NCBI RefSeq assembly: GCF_027942865.1 | Contig: NW_027457371.1 | Location: forward strand, 62,001 to 126,000 | Origin: Odontesthes bonariensis | Taxonomy: Eukaryota; Chordata; Actinopteri; Atheriniformes; Atherinopsidae | Direction: 5' to 3' | Length of the DNA: 64,000 nt | Shown here: piece after piece, positions 1 to 11,500 of the stretch | How the letters are laid out: every line of letters begins with the position of its first letter | How positions within the stretch are numbered: position 1 is the stretch's first letter | Notes under the pieces: generated by a model | Told to the model about the DNA's origin: nothing | The model's input: only the letters and a program-made list of their open reading frames with translations | Databases searched by the model: none | Made by a program: the position numbers and the translations under genes

Positions 1-329
1 CAGTACATCCACGTACGACTGCATGTACCGGTCTATGAGAATAAAACACATGTGCTGATTAATGTAACAAGATAACACTCCACACACCTGCACAAATATA
101 CTATGTGTGATCTCAGTGATACACCAAGCCAATCTCAGTGACAAGCTGCATCCTACAGCCTTGCCACACCGGGTGACAATTCTTGGTGGAAAGTAAGAAA
201 TAACTTAACACTTAACTGTATCACACTTATACATGTTTTTGGAACTGTTTTTATTTGTTTACGTTGCTATTCTAATATAGTATGAATTAATTTGTGAGTG
301 TTCATTACATTTTTCTGCTATATTGTCAG

Positions 330-912
330 CATCCACAAAGGTACGAGCCAGCTGCAGTAACATACCACCTGGGCACAAAGAATCACTTTGTGGCATTCCA
401 CAAACTGGGCGCTGACAAAGACTGGCATTTTTACGATGGCCTTGAGGAAATGCTCAACCCTGGCAAGGGTGATGTTGTCATCACTGACACATTAAGGAAA
501 AAGAAACTTAAGGCTAAGAGTAAAGTTAGCCACATTGTCATGGTCAGGGTAAGTATGGACATTAATTATGGCATAACACTGTCTTGACTTCTAAAACTAG
601 TTTTCCTTAATATATGACATTTCAACAGATAACAAAAATATTCATGTCTTTTGGTTCACAAATAAGAAATTGAAATTAATCACAGTAATAACTAAACGTG
701 TTAATCAGACTTACTTGTCTTTCACATTCAGGTGACAATCCTTTCTGGAGAAAATAGGTGATAGTCCTCTTACATAATCTCTTCATAAAAAATTATTTGT
801 TTTCCTCTTGCTTTAGGACAAAGCAACAGAAGCTGTTGAAGCCAGGCGGCAGGACAATGAACAGCTTGTTACATTCATTGTGGACCACAATGGAGCTGAT
901 GGAAAGCTGAGG
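330..912 (+). CDS. Uncharacterised gene, two internal exons, USP-like segment (partial)
   Basis: Two exons are visible at 330-548 (73 codons) and 817-912 (32 codons). Each has an AG acceptor, a GT donor (gtaagt, gtacgt) and phase 0 at both ends, so they join in frame. The first exon encodes a tract with YHLG, NHFVAFHK and WHFYDGLEE. This resembles the C-terminal His-containing strand region of ubiquitin-specific peptidases (Y-x-L-x-x-V-x-H-x-G...HF/Y-x-A...W-x-x-x-DD). The second exon is acidic and charged (TFIVDHNG). The first and last exons are not in the window or were not recognised. It could be a host gene of the C19-peptidase type or a domesticated or mobile sequence. The splice structure is well supported; the family assignment is weak. 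Confidence 0.5.
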
Positions 913-1905
913 GTACGTCTAACATGTCATAACTTTCCCATATGGAGCAATTTTACTAAAAAAAGCTATGAAATTACAGAGCAACACCTAACCTGATCCA
1001 TTTATAATGTATCACCCTGTGATAAAATGTGATATATTAAACACCCATTAACCAATTACTAACTTAATGGCGAATGTGCAATTAGTTCAGTGAAGAAACA
1101 TCTGTAACTGCTTGTGGCTTGTTCGCTTCTGCCAAGAACACCGTTCTCCTTACATGGACTGCACTAGACTGCACTTTATACCAGCACATTCAGATACTGA
1201 GGTGTATGTACCCACAGACAAAATGGAGGAAACAGGCCTTATTTGAGTTCATTGAGTCCACAGCTCTATAAGTTCATTAAGTTCATAATGGTTGCGCGCG
1301 CCTCCGCACGTCTCCGTGCAAGACACTAAGATACACTGAAGAATAAACCCCTTTTTCTTACCAAATGTAGATTTGATATGAGACATTCTTACAGTCAGAC
1401 CATATCTTTTGGCTGTACGCCTGGACCAGTCGCCTTGAATCTTCTTTAAAAGTAAGGGACTTTCTCTCCCCGGGCAGAGAGTTTTTCCATTTGACAACCG
1501 GCTCTCCCAGAAAATGCATTTTCTGTAATTGAGATGGACCTGACGACAGAAATAAAGATTTCTTTTGTTCGACTACGTCCGTTTCAGCAGCTTTCTTCAT
1601 CACTCATTTTCTGCACCGGTTTTTGAGGGACCTCTCTCAGAATTCACCACAATACCATAGTAGTTAAGTCAATTAGTTTTACAGTAAAGCAAGTTTCATT
1701 GCAGAGATTTAAAGACACATATGTCTACTGTGGAAAGAAAGCCACTATTTGGGGTATTCTGGCCTCTTGCTGTGAATGGAACTAATGAAATAGGCTGAGA
1801 CACGGCGATGCCTCACAGCACCACTGTGTGTGAGCAGATAAAAATTAACTGAACGTTTTTAAATATTCATGTTTAATTACTTTCATAATGAATTCAAAAT
1901 AAATA
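913..1905. other. Spacer with no assigned gene; unplaced minus-strand ORF at 1358-1603
   Basis: No exon continuing the left-hand gene was recognised here. On the minus strand, 1358-1603 stays open for about 80 codons, is rich in Lys, Ser and Trp, and ends near a sequence resembling a splice donor (TTTG followed by GTAAGAA). It may be a first exon or a repeat-derived ORF. I cannot place it in a family. Confidence 0.3.
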
Positions 1906-2328
1906 AGTAATGTAGTTTCCATAAAGGACCCAGTTTAGGGTGATCAGAATTCCAAAAATGCAGTAAAATGGCCCTGTTCTGCATTTTCACAAATCAGAAA
2001 AAGGTTTCACAAATCCCAAACAAGGTTTTAATGAATCTATAGCCTCTTTAGAATAATTCTATCCAGATTTGAGCAGTCTAAGTAATGTAGTTTCCATACA
2101 GGACCCAGTTTATGGTGATCAGAATTCCAAAAAAGCAGTAAAATGGCCCTTTTCTGCATTTTCACAAATCAGAAAAAGGTTTCATGAATCCGAAACAAGA
2201 TTTTAATGAATCTACAACCTCTTTAGAATAATTCCATCCAGATTTGAGCAGTGTAACTATTGTAGTTTCCATACAGGACCTTGTTTTGGTCGATCAAAAT
2301 GCAAAAAAGCAGTGAAATGGCCCTTTAT
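1906..2328. repeat. 175-bp tandem repeat, about 2.4 copies
   Basis: Units start at 1906, 2081 and 2256, so the period is exactly 175 bp. The third copy is cut off near 2328. Each unit opens with TGTAGTTTCCAT and contains GATCAGAATTCC (or GATCAAAATGC in copy 3) and a stretch ending in a pyrimidine-poor GCAGTRAAATGGCCC. The array ends about 250 bp before the rfk start codon, so it lies in the presumed promoter or 5' flank. Confidence 0.85.
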
Positions 2329-2579
2329 GCCCACCCCTTTAATGCGCGAATCGGAGGCTGGCGAATCGGATGCCAACTTCAGCGTCGTGTACCGCCCACA
2401 GGTGAAACAAACGATAACGCTGGAATGAGCAATTAAAGAGACAGACTTCAATCTTGATAACGGTGTTCGTTGCGTTATTAGCTAGCAGGGTATTTCTGGT
2501 TGAATAGCCAGGGTCCGACTTCCTTGTGTAGGTCATTCTGTCGCTTTCATCTAAGCCAGCTGCTCTTGGGAAACTAGTC

Positions 2580-5500
2580 ATGAAGAGCCTTCCGTATTTC
2601 TGTCGAGGAGAGGTTATTCGAGGCTTTGGAAGAGGAAGCAAAGAACTTGGGATTCCCACTGGTAAGAAAATAGTTTAGCCTATATCTCTTTGGGCTTTTC
2701 AGTTGGCTAATATGTAACGCAGTGCTTACGCAGACAACGTAAACCCAGTGTACATCGTTTTTCTACCAAACCAGAGCAATATCAAGGAATAAACCATGTG
2801 TGAGTATTCTTATCACGACAATCACTTCTTCTCAGGTGACTTATCAGATACTTCGTGGTTGTTCATGCACACTGGATACATGAGCGTTAGCTACACTGGT
2901 TACGACACTCTTTCACGTAACGGAACTTGCCCTGTTTTCTACCTGGTTTGTCGCTATGGATGTTTCCATAAACCTGTTGTAGGTGGATAAAAATGTGCTC
3001 TTGGATACTGAATTAGTTAAGCAATTTATGAGCGTCGAATGTAGGGAAAATTGAATTTTGTGACAAACATGCACTCTTAATGTTCGTTATTTCTCTAACA
3101 TTCAGCCTGAAAATAACTGCGAATGTTTAAGACGTACAATTTCATTTTGTCATGGGAATTCTGAGTTCAGGACATCATATTTGGCAAAGTGACAATGCAG
3201 ACAACGGGGAAGTGAATATTTGTTTGAGGTGGTTCAAGCTTTGTTTAATCAGAAGGGAAATAATACCAAAGTATGACATTATATTATTAAAGCGATACTC
3301 CGTAGTAAATTCACCCTGGGGTCATTTGAACCGTGATATCCAGCCAAGTAGCCCACCCGCAGTTTTTTCGATCTTGGCTGAACATCAGCTGAGTTACTGA
3401 GTTATCCCGAATAGCTTCATACAAGGGTTAATGGATCCTGGTCTGTATCTCCAAAATTACCACACTAAAATCACATGCCATGACACCAAACTTCTACAGT
3501 AGTACAAATATGGTCTGTACTCACCAAACGATGCATTTGGAAGTTTGTACATAGTCCAGGAGTTTATTATTATCAACACAAGCCTGATAGCTTCTCTGCA
3601 GCTAAAGCTGCGTCGACGTCACTTCTGGGAGCTGGGAGCTTCAAAGTAAGATGAGGGTTGATCTACTACTGTAGACAACAAAGTATATGCTATATTCTAC
3701 ATGTTTTTTTATGTTGTAGAGTAGTGAATTTATTTTATTAATGGAGAAATTGAGCAGTCTTGCTTTGTTGTCTACAGTAGTAGATCAACCTTCATCTTAC
3801 TTTGAAGCTCCCAGCTCCCAGAAGTGACGTCGACGCAGCTTTAGCTGCAGAGAAGCTATCAGGCTTGTGTTGATAATAATAAACTCCTGGACTATGTACA
3901 AACTTCCAAATGCATCGTTTTGTGAGTACAGACCATATTTGTACTACTGTAGAAGTTTGGTGTCATGGCATGTGATTTTAGTGTGGTAATTTTGGAGATA
4001 CTGCCAGGGTCCGTTAACCCTTGTATGAAGCTATTCGGGATAACTCAGTAACTCAGCTGATGTTCAGCCAATATCGAAAAAACTGCGGGTGGGCTACTTG
4101 GCTGGATATCACGGTTCAAATGACCCCAGGGTGAATCTACTCTGGAGTATCGCTTTAAAACTGTCCTGATCTGGAAGTAGTCTGCATCAACTATTGAAAA
4201 CCATTGTAGGTGGGTCGCTACTCCTTGTTACATGCCCCTGCTTCTTACCTTTCTTTGTACTTCTTCTGACTCTTGTCTCTGTTTTCCAGCCAACTTCCCA
4301 GACTCGGTGGTGGACAATCTTCCATCAGATATCAGTACAGGGATCTATTATGGCTGGGCCTGCGTCGGTAACGGTGATCTGTACAAAATGGTGATGAGCA
4401 TTGGCTGGAACCCTTACTACAAAAATACCAAGAAATCCATGGTAAGTATAAGATTTTTTTTAAAAAAGTATTCATTACAATCAGCTCGGTCTGAAAAACG
4501 GTGTGCACATTTTAAATATGTTTCCAGTATGTTCGATAGTCCACGGTCTCAAGCTTATTGGAACCCATATATTACATGACTACACATCCGATTATATATG
4601 TCAGTTTAACTGAGCATTGGAGTCTTTCTGGACTCTAATGGGAAGAAAGATATTGGAACCATTTTGATTTGATATATTAGATAAAGTTCCTTTTATATAT
4701 AAAAAAAACCTCTACTGATCAGAATAAAACCAGGAAAACCCCACAAATCATTAAAAAAATGGCCATTTTTGTGTGCGTGTGTCTGAGAGTACTTTGGTTG
4801 TCAGCTCCTAATGAACCAACATGAAATCAATGGTTGTATTTATTGCTCATTGAATGCATCGTATAAAGTTGGACTACGGTCAGTCGCGTAAGAAGCTGGC
4901 TGCGGGCCCCGGTGCGACATGCGGAATACGGGCCCTCTAGTGGTCATAGTGACATTTAAAGCTGCCGTCGGCAGGTTTTCAAAATTGCGAGTCTAAAGTC
5001 GGAAAATTCGAACTGATACAACTTTCAGGTCCCTCCCCCAGCCTCTAACAAGCTCCGAATCGCCCCCAAAACCCCTCCCCCTCTGTGGACGAGGTTGTGC
5101 ACGTGAGTTCACACCAGTGTGAGCGCACACAAGCTGGGGCAGACTCACGCTCAGCAGCGTGTGCACAAGCTGTGATTGACAGGTAGGATTCCTCCACCCT
5201 AACGTGATTGGTTAAAAACAGCCGGGAGCGCTCGGTTTTTGCAAGCATGATTACAGGCTTCAGAGGGAGCTACAGATTTCATTATTTTTCCTAAACAGCC
5301 TATTTAATATTCTACTTCCAGAATCCCATGACAGTTCAAGCTAATATGACAAAAAAAAAGTTGCCGACCGCAGCTTTAAGGGAGGACTTAACATAAGGGT
5401 GCCTAATCCTCAAGGATCAAAGATAGCCTATAGAAGTAGTTTATATTGTTGTACATAAAAACATACTCCACAACATTGAGTCAATAATATGGGAAAACTT

Positions 5501-8500
5501 TACAAATCATTTTTATTAATAGGCCTATACGGTAATCAAATATATACAGCATTGACATTAGCGCATGCCATGGAAGTAGGCTCAAAGCGCTGAAACCTCG
5601 CCTTCTGCTGAAACAGCAAGCTCTTACAGTATGGTTGCCCTAAATATGAACTGCGCAGAAACTGAACTTGGGCTTTACAACGGTGCAGGAACAAAGAAAA
5701 AAAATATTCATACAACTGTGCAGAAACAAAGAAAAAAAATATTCATACAACTGTGCAGAAACAAAGAAAAAATCATACGACCATCACTGTACATTAATCA
5801 TCACTAGAATGCCATTTTACGAGCCTTGCGTTGTGCAAAATCATCAACGATGTCACCAATATTTAATGCTCTGGCTCTCCTGTTTTCAATGGATAGTATA
5901 GCTAACCCACTGAGTCTGTCCTGCCCCATGCTGCTCCTTAGGTATGTCTTTATAAGTTTTAGTTTTGAAAAAGATCGCTCAGCTGTTGCCACAGTCACAG
6001 GTAGTATGAGAAACAGCATGAGCGCAGTGCACACTTCACCGAATGTGGATGTTACCGTATCACAATCCACCACAAGCATTTTGGCCAGTTGTAAAATGGA
6101 TGTTTTTTGCGCAATCTCTGATTTGAAACACGACCTAAATGAGAGGAGTTGACTTGGAAACGTTGGTGCGATGTCCCTGGCGTAATAATCAGATAAACGC
6201 TTCGCTTTTGCAAACAGGTCGTCATCATCACCTGCGAGCAGAAGGGTGGTAGGACGCAAAGCTTCAAACTAACGACACGTTTCCCGCATACTTTTAAATC
6301 TTTGTGTGAGTTGGGCGTTTATTATGTCCAGAGTGCCATTAAATATATGCACTCTGAAGTAACTCTCTGCGTCGGTAAAACGCTCATCTTCAGACAGTTC
6401 GTCAAAGTGACGCTTCACTCTCCTTGCCCTAACATTTTCAAATGCACTCTGAACCCCCCATTTACTTGCGAGCATCTGCGCTGTAGTCTTGGCCTGGTCA
6501 AATGCACCCCAGTACTCAGAGATGACTTGTATCGAGTTTTCTAGTAACTGAATTGTGGTCTGCAAATCTGTGTCTGTCTTTTGAAGTGTTTTTGACACAG
6601 CATTGACAGTCTCCAACACTTTTGTCTGCACAACGAGCAAAAAAATGAAATGAAATTTTTCCATCAATTTCGTAAGCCCAGCGGCTTCGTTTCGCTCATC
6701 CCTTTTGTCGCTTGTCAGAGCTATTTTTGTCAGCACCCGCATTACATCCACATACCTGTACCGTATAGCACTGAGGGAATCGAATCTGGAGGACCAGCGA
6801 GTGGGGCATAATCGCTTCAGAGTCACATCTGGGTGATCTGAGCCATCTGCTGTTATTATGCCACTGAGCATGTTCCATCTTTTAATGCTGGTTCCAAAGA
6901 ATGTGTAGATGTGTTCTATGGTGTCATAAAACCGGTCAATCTCTGGGATGTTTTTCACTGCATCATTCAAAACCAAATTCAAATTGTGCGCTGCACAGTG
7001 AACATATGTAGCAAGCGGCTCACTCTCCCGTAGTCTGGCCTGCACCCCTGAGTAAATGCCACTCATATTTGCGGCTCCGTCGTAACCCTTTTTCGATAGC
7101 TGGACTTAGGTATTTAATGGAACCCTGTGGTCGGCTTATGAGCTCTTTCAGTAAAGGGTCGTAACCCGCGAGCAGCTCAATTATAGAAAGAAAATTCCCA
7201 CTATTGGGCTGTCCCAGTACCTCCTGATGAGCCCTGAATGCAAGGTTACAAGACGCCAGAGTAAGTGTAACATTGACTATGCGCTCCAGCACTCCTCGCC
7301 AAAAAAGTGCGGCATTACGCACATCCCTCTCCAAATCTTTGTCAATGGTACCATGGAGCTTCCATTGCTCAAACACAACACAGGCTGCTACAAAACAAAA
7401 CAAAGCTTCAGATTCACTATGAGCTATACAAAGAATGTCTGCGTAGTTATAACAATGAGCTGTGCAAGGCCAGACAGCTGCATTTATCTGAAATGATTAA
7501 TAAGAATGTCAACAAGTCTCGAACTCTGTTTGCTATGGTTGAAAAACTCACAAATCCTCCTAAACAGACAAACCCAGACCTCCTCTCCACTGAGAAATGC
7601 AATGAATTTGCCAACTTTTTTAGCCAAAAAATCAAAACAATTAGACAAAACATTAACGCAACACAGACAAACAAGAAAACTAATCTGTGTCTAAAACCTA
7701 GAAATAACTCTGACGTTATGTCACAATTTAATATTGTAGATTTAAAAATCCTAGAGGAAACAGTTCGGCAGCTGAAATCAACAACTTGTTCTCTGGACAT
7801 AATACCATCCGACTTTTTAAAAACTGTTTTTACCTCAGTAGAAAGTGATCTCCTACAAATAGTTAACAGCTCACTGGCACCAGGCATTTTTCCCAAGTCA
7901 CTAAAGACAGCTGCCATTAAGCCACTCCTAAAGAAGAGAACTCTAGACGCCTCTATGATGAACAACTACAGATCTGTCTCTAATCTCTCTTTTATATCTA
8001 AGATTATTGAGAAAGTTGTATTTAACCAGCTCAACGACTTTCTGAATGAAAGTGGAAGTCTTGATAACTTTCAATCAGGCTTCAGACGTCATCACAGCAC
8101 TGAAACAGCTCTGGTCAAAGTGTTAAACGACATCAGGTTGAATACTGATTCTGGTAATGTTTCAGTCCTGGTTCTGTTGGACCTCAGCGCTGCGTTTTAT
8201 ACTGTAGATCACAGAATCCTGTTGCACAGGCTGGAAAACTGGGTTGGACTTTCTGGAGCGGTCCTTAACTGGTTCAGGTCCTACTTAGAAGGCCGGAGTT
8301 ATTTTGTTACTATTGGCAGCTATGAATCTGAGCGAGTGGCCATGACTTGTGGAGTCCCCCAGGGGTCAATTCTTGGACCTCTTCTGTTTAACTTGTATAT
8401 GCTCCCTTTGGGTCAGATATTGCAGAATTTTAACATCAATTATCACAGTTATGCAGACTATACACAACTTTATGTGTCTCTGTCAGCGGACGACTGCAGC

Positions 8501-11500
8501 CCAGCAGACGTACTGTGTCAGTGTCTGGAGGAAGTAAACACCTGGATGAGAGAGAAGTTTCTACAATTAAATGAAGACAAAACTGAGATCATTCTGTTTG
8601 GTAGCAAAGAGAAGAGGGTCAGCGTTGGTAAATATCTTGAGACTCGGGACCTTACAATCACTGACCAAGTTGGTAACCTCGGAGTGTTGATAGACTCAGA
8701 TCTGACTTTCAGCAGCCACATCAAAGCTGTCACCAAGGCAGCTTTTTACCATCTCAGAAACATCAGCAGAATTAAAGGTTTCCTCTCCCAAAAAGACCAG
8801 GAGAAACTCATCCATGCATTCATCTCCAGTAGACTCGATTACTGTAACGCTCTTTTAACTGGACTTCCCAAAAAGAGCATTAAACATCTGCAGCTCATCC
8901 AGAACACTGCTGCTGGAGCTTTAACCCGGACTAAGAGATCTGAACACATCACACCAGTTTTAAAACCTTTACACTGGCTTCCAGTCAGTCACAGAATAGA
9001 TTTTAAAAGCCTGCTGATGGTTTACAAATCCCAGAATGGTTTAGGCCCAAAATACATCTGTGATCTGTTCAGAGAATATAAAGCCAGCAGAGCTCTTAGA
9101 TCCAAGGACTCAGGTCAGCTGGTCCAGTCCAGAGTCCAGACTAAACATGGAGAAGCAGCATTTAGCTGTTATGCTGCAAACAAGTGGAACAAACTGCCAG
9201 TGGAGATTAAACTTTCACCAAATGGAGACATTTTTAAATCCAGGTTAAAGACATTTCTGTTCTCATGTGGCTATGCATGAAATATCTTTTAACTTATCTA
9301 GACTGTTGCCTGATTTTAAATTAATTTAAATGATTTTATTTGTTTCTCTTTATATTATTTTATGTATTTTTAATGCTTCTTGCACTCCCTGCTGCAATGC
9401 TTTTATTTTATGTAAAGCACTTTGAACTGTTTGTACATGAAATGTGCTATACAAATAAATTTGATTTGATTTGATTTACATGTGGCTGAGAGGACTCGTG
9501 ACATTCAATTTTTTAAGACAAATGGCCCCAATCATTTACTCCATTCACCCATGCGTTATTATAATGCGATGAACGGCGATCTCCAAATAGCCAGCATGGT
9601 TCACAGTAAGCACAATCCAATTTTGGTGAATAGCAAAGCCACATCCGTGGCAATTTGACACCTGCCTTTGTTTGGGTATGATAAAACACATCAGAAAAAG
9701 AGCGATTGTGTTTATTTTTAGGAAAAAGGCCGCTAAGTTTACATGAACCCATTGTTGAAATGTAGTTTTTAAAGCTGCGGTGGGCAACTTTTTTTTAGTC
9801 ATATTAGCTTGAACTGTCATGGGATTCTGGAAGTAGAATATTAAATAGGCTGTTTAGGAAAAATAACGAAATCTGTAGCTCCCTCTGAAGCCTGTAATCG
9901 TGCTTGCAAAAACCGAGCGCTCCCGGCTGTTTTTAACCAATCACGTTAGGGTGGAGGAATCCTACCTGTCAATCACAGCTTGTGCACACGCTGCTGAGCG
10001 TGAGTCTGCCCCAGCTTGTGTGCGCGTACCCTGGTGTGAACTCACGTGCACAACCTCGTCCACAGAGGGGGAGGGGTTTGGGGGGTGATTCGGAGCTTGT
10101 TAGAGGTTGGGGGAGGGACCTGAGAGTTGTATCAGTTCAAATTTTCCGACTTTAGACTCGCAATTTTGAAAACCTGCCGACGGCAGCTTTAACAGAAGCG
10201 TCCAAGACATGTTCTTGAAAGTGTCCCCTGTCTGTAGGATAACGTTCTTCCCCCGCTCCTGTCCTGTCCAGCTCCTGTTCTGTACTGTCACTGCCTGACG
10301 CCTGTTTACCACAGTTTCGTCTGCAGACAGGTCACCTGCGCCACTGACTTCATCGCTAGTTTCTGGTTCTTTCTGTTGAGAGCTGCAACAAAGATTATAC
10401 GAATCGAAATTTAGAATGAGCATCCAGTTTACTATAGGTCTAGGCTAACAAGCGCTAGTGTAACGGATGACAATTACCAACTAGAGTTTGGCGTAGAACG
10501 TTAGTAAACCTCCCTCCCGAAGCCTCATAGTTCTGTCGGTAGGCTACACTGTAACATGCTAACGTTCAAATAGCTAACACTTAGCTTATCTTGTGATTCT
10601 ACTAGCAGCGATCATATTTTCAGATCTGTGTGATTATATGTATCTCGGTGGATTCTACATTCTACAATGAATACCCTTTCTATGTTGTTGTAGGTAAAAT
10701 CCAACATGTTTGATCCTGAGCTCACACCTGTTGCATGGTTCTTCACAGTCGCCGCTAGGTGTAGATGTTGTTCTGTTCTTCTCACTGCTCTTGGTGGTAA
10801 ACCCGAATTTGTCCAGTTTTGGCAGTTTTACCACCCTGTCCTGTTCCTCCCTGCGCTCCTGTCGCTTCTGGGAGCCGCTTTTGTGTTTGAAGGACTTTTG
10901 AGAAAGATAATGACAACAAACAATGGTGACCATTTCATTTTATTTCACCGGTTCACGATCTGAAATTTGGATAAACATGTAGGCCTATGCTTACATCTTC
11001 GTTCTTGTAGAGAACGGCCCGGCGGCAGCCGGCTTCTCGTGATCGTGCGGTTCTCGCGAAGAGAGCCGTCCGAGCGGCTGACAGATCATGAAGTGCTGCA
11101 CGGGGTCCGCGGGACGTGCGGAGAAGCTTAAAGGATAAGACCGGTTTTTTGACATTGGGCCCTTGATTTCACATTATAACATGATGTTTATAATAAATAA
11201 AGCATAGTTTATAATAAATTATAAACTATGCTGTTTATAATTTATTAATTACTCTACACCAGCACTGATAACGTGGAGGTGCGTCGCTTACTTAAAAAAA
11301 TCCGGGTTACTAATTTTGAATTTTAGCCGAATGAATAAATAGGCAGCAGGTCTGTGGGCTGTCTGTGGCAGTAGCACCACGATGACGTCAGTAACACCCA
11401 CTTTACGACAAAAAAATCAAAATTACAATAACCCGGATTTTTTTAAGTAAGCGACGCACCTCCACGTTATCAGTGCTAGTGTACAGTAATTAATAAATTA

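Larger units (their letters stand above)
5804..10933 (-). pseudogene. hAT transposase remnant (ZMYM1/TTF-type), broken
   Basis: Reading leftward, 10933-10655 gives a basic N-terminus with QKRQERREEQ and LPKLDKF. 9752-9513 gives the TTF-type zinc-binding segment (CAYCEPCWLFG). 7403-7020 and 7066-6269 give the RNase H-like core (HCAAHNLNLVLNDAV, PTRWSSR). 6259-5804 gives the hAT C-terminal dimerisation motif (ATAERSFSKLKLIKTYLRSS). The gene is interrupted by the L2 and MITE insertions, a frameshift near 7070-7100 and an in-frame stop at about 6267. It cannot encode an active transposase as it stands. Confidence 0.85.

Noticed and set aside
5668-5901. Plus-strand ORF with repeated NKEKKYSYN-type text
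   Set aside because: It arises from a short three-fold repeat of about 35 bp (ACAACTGTGCAGAAACAAAG) beyond the end of the hAT transposase.
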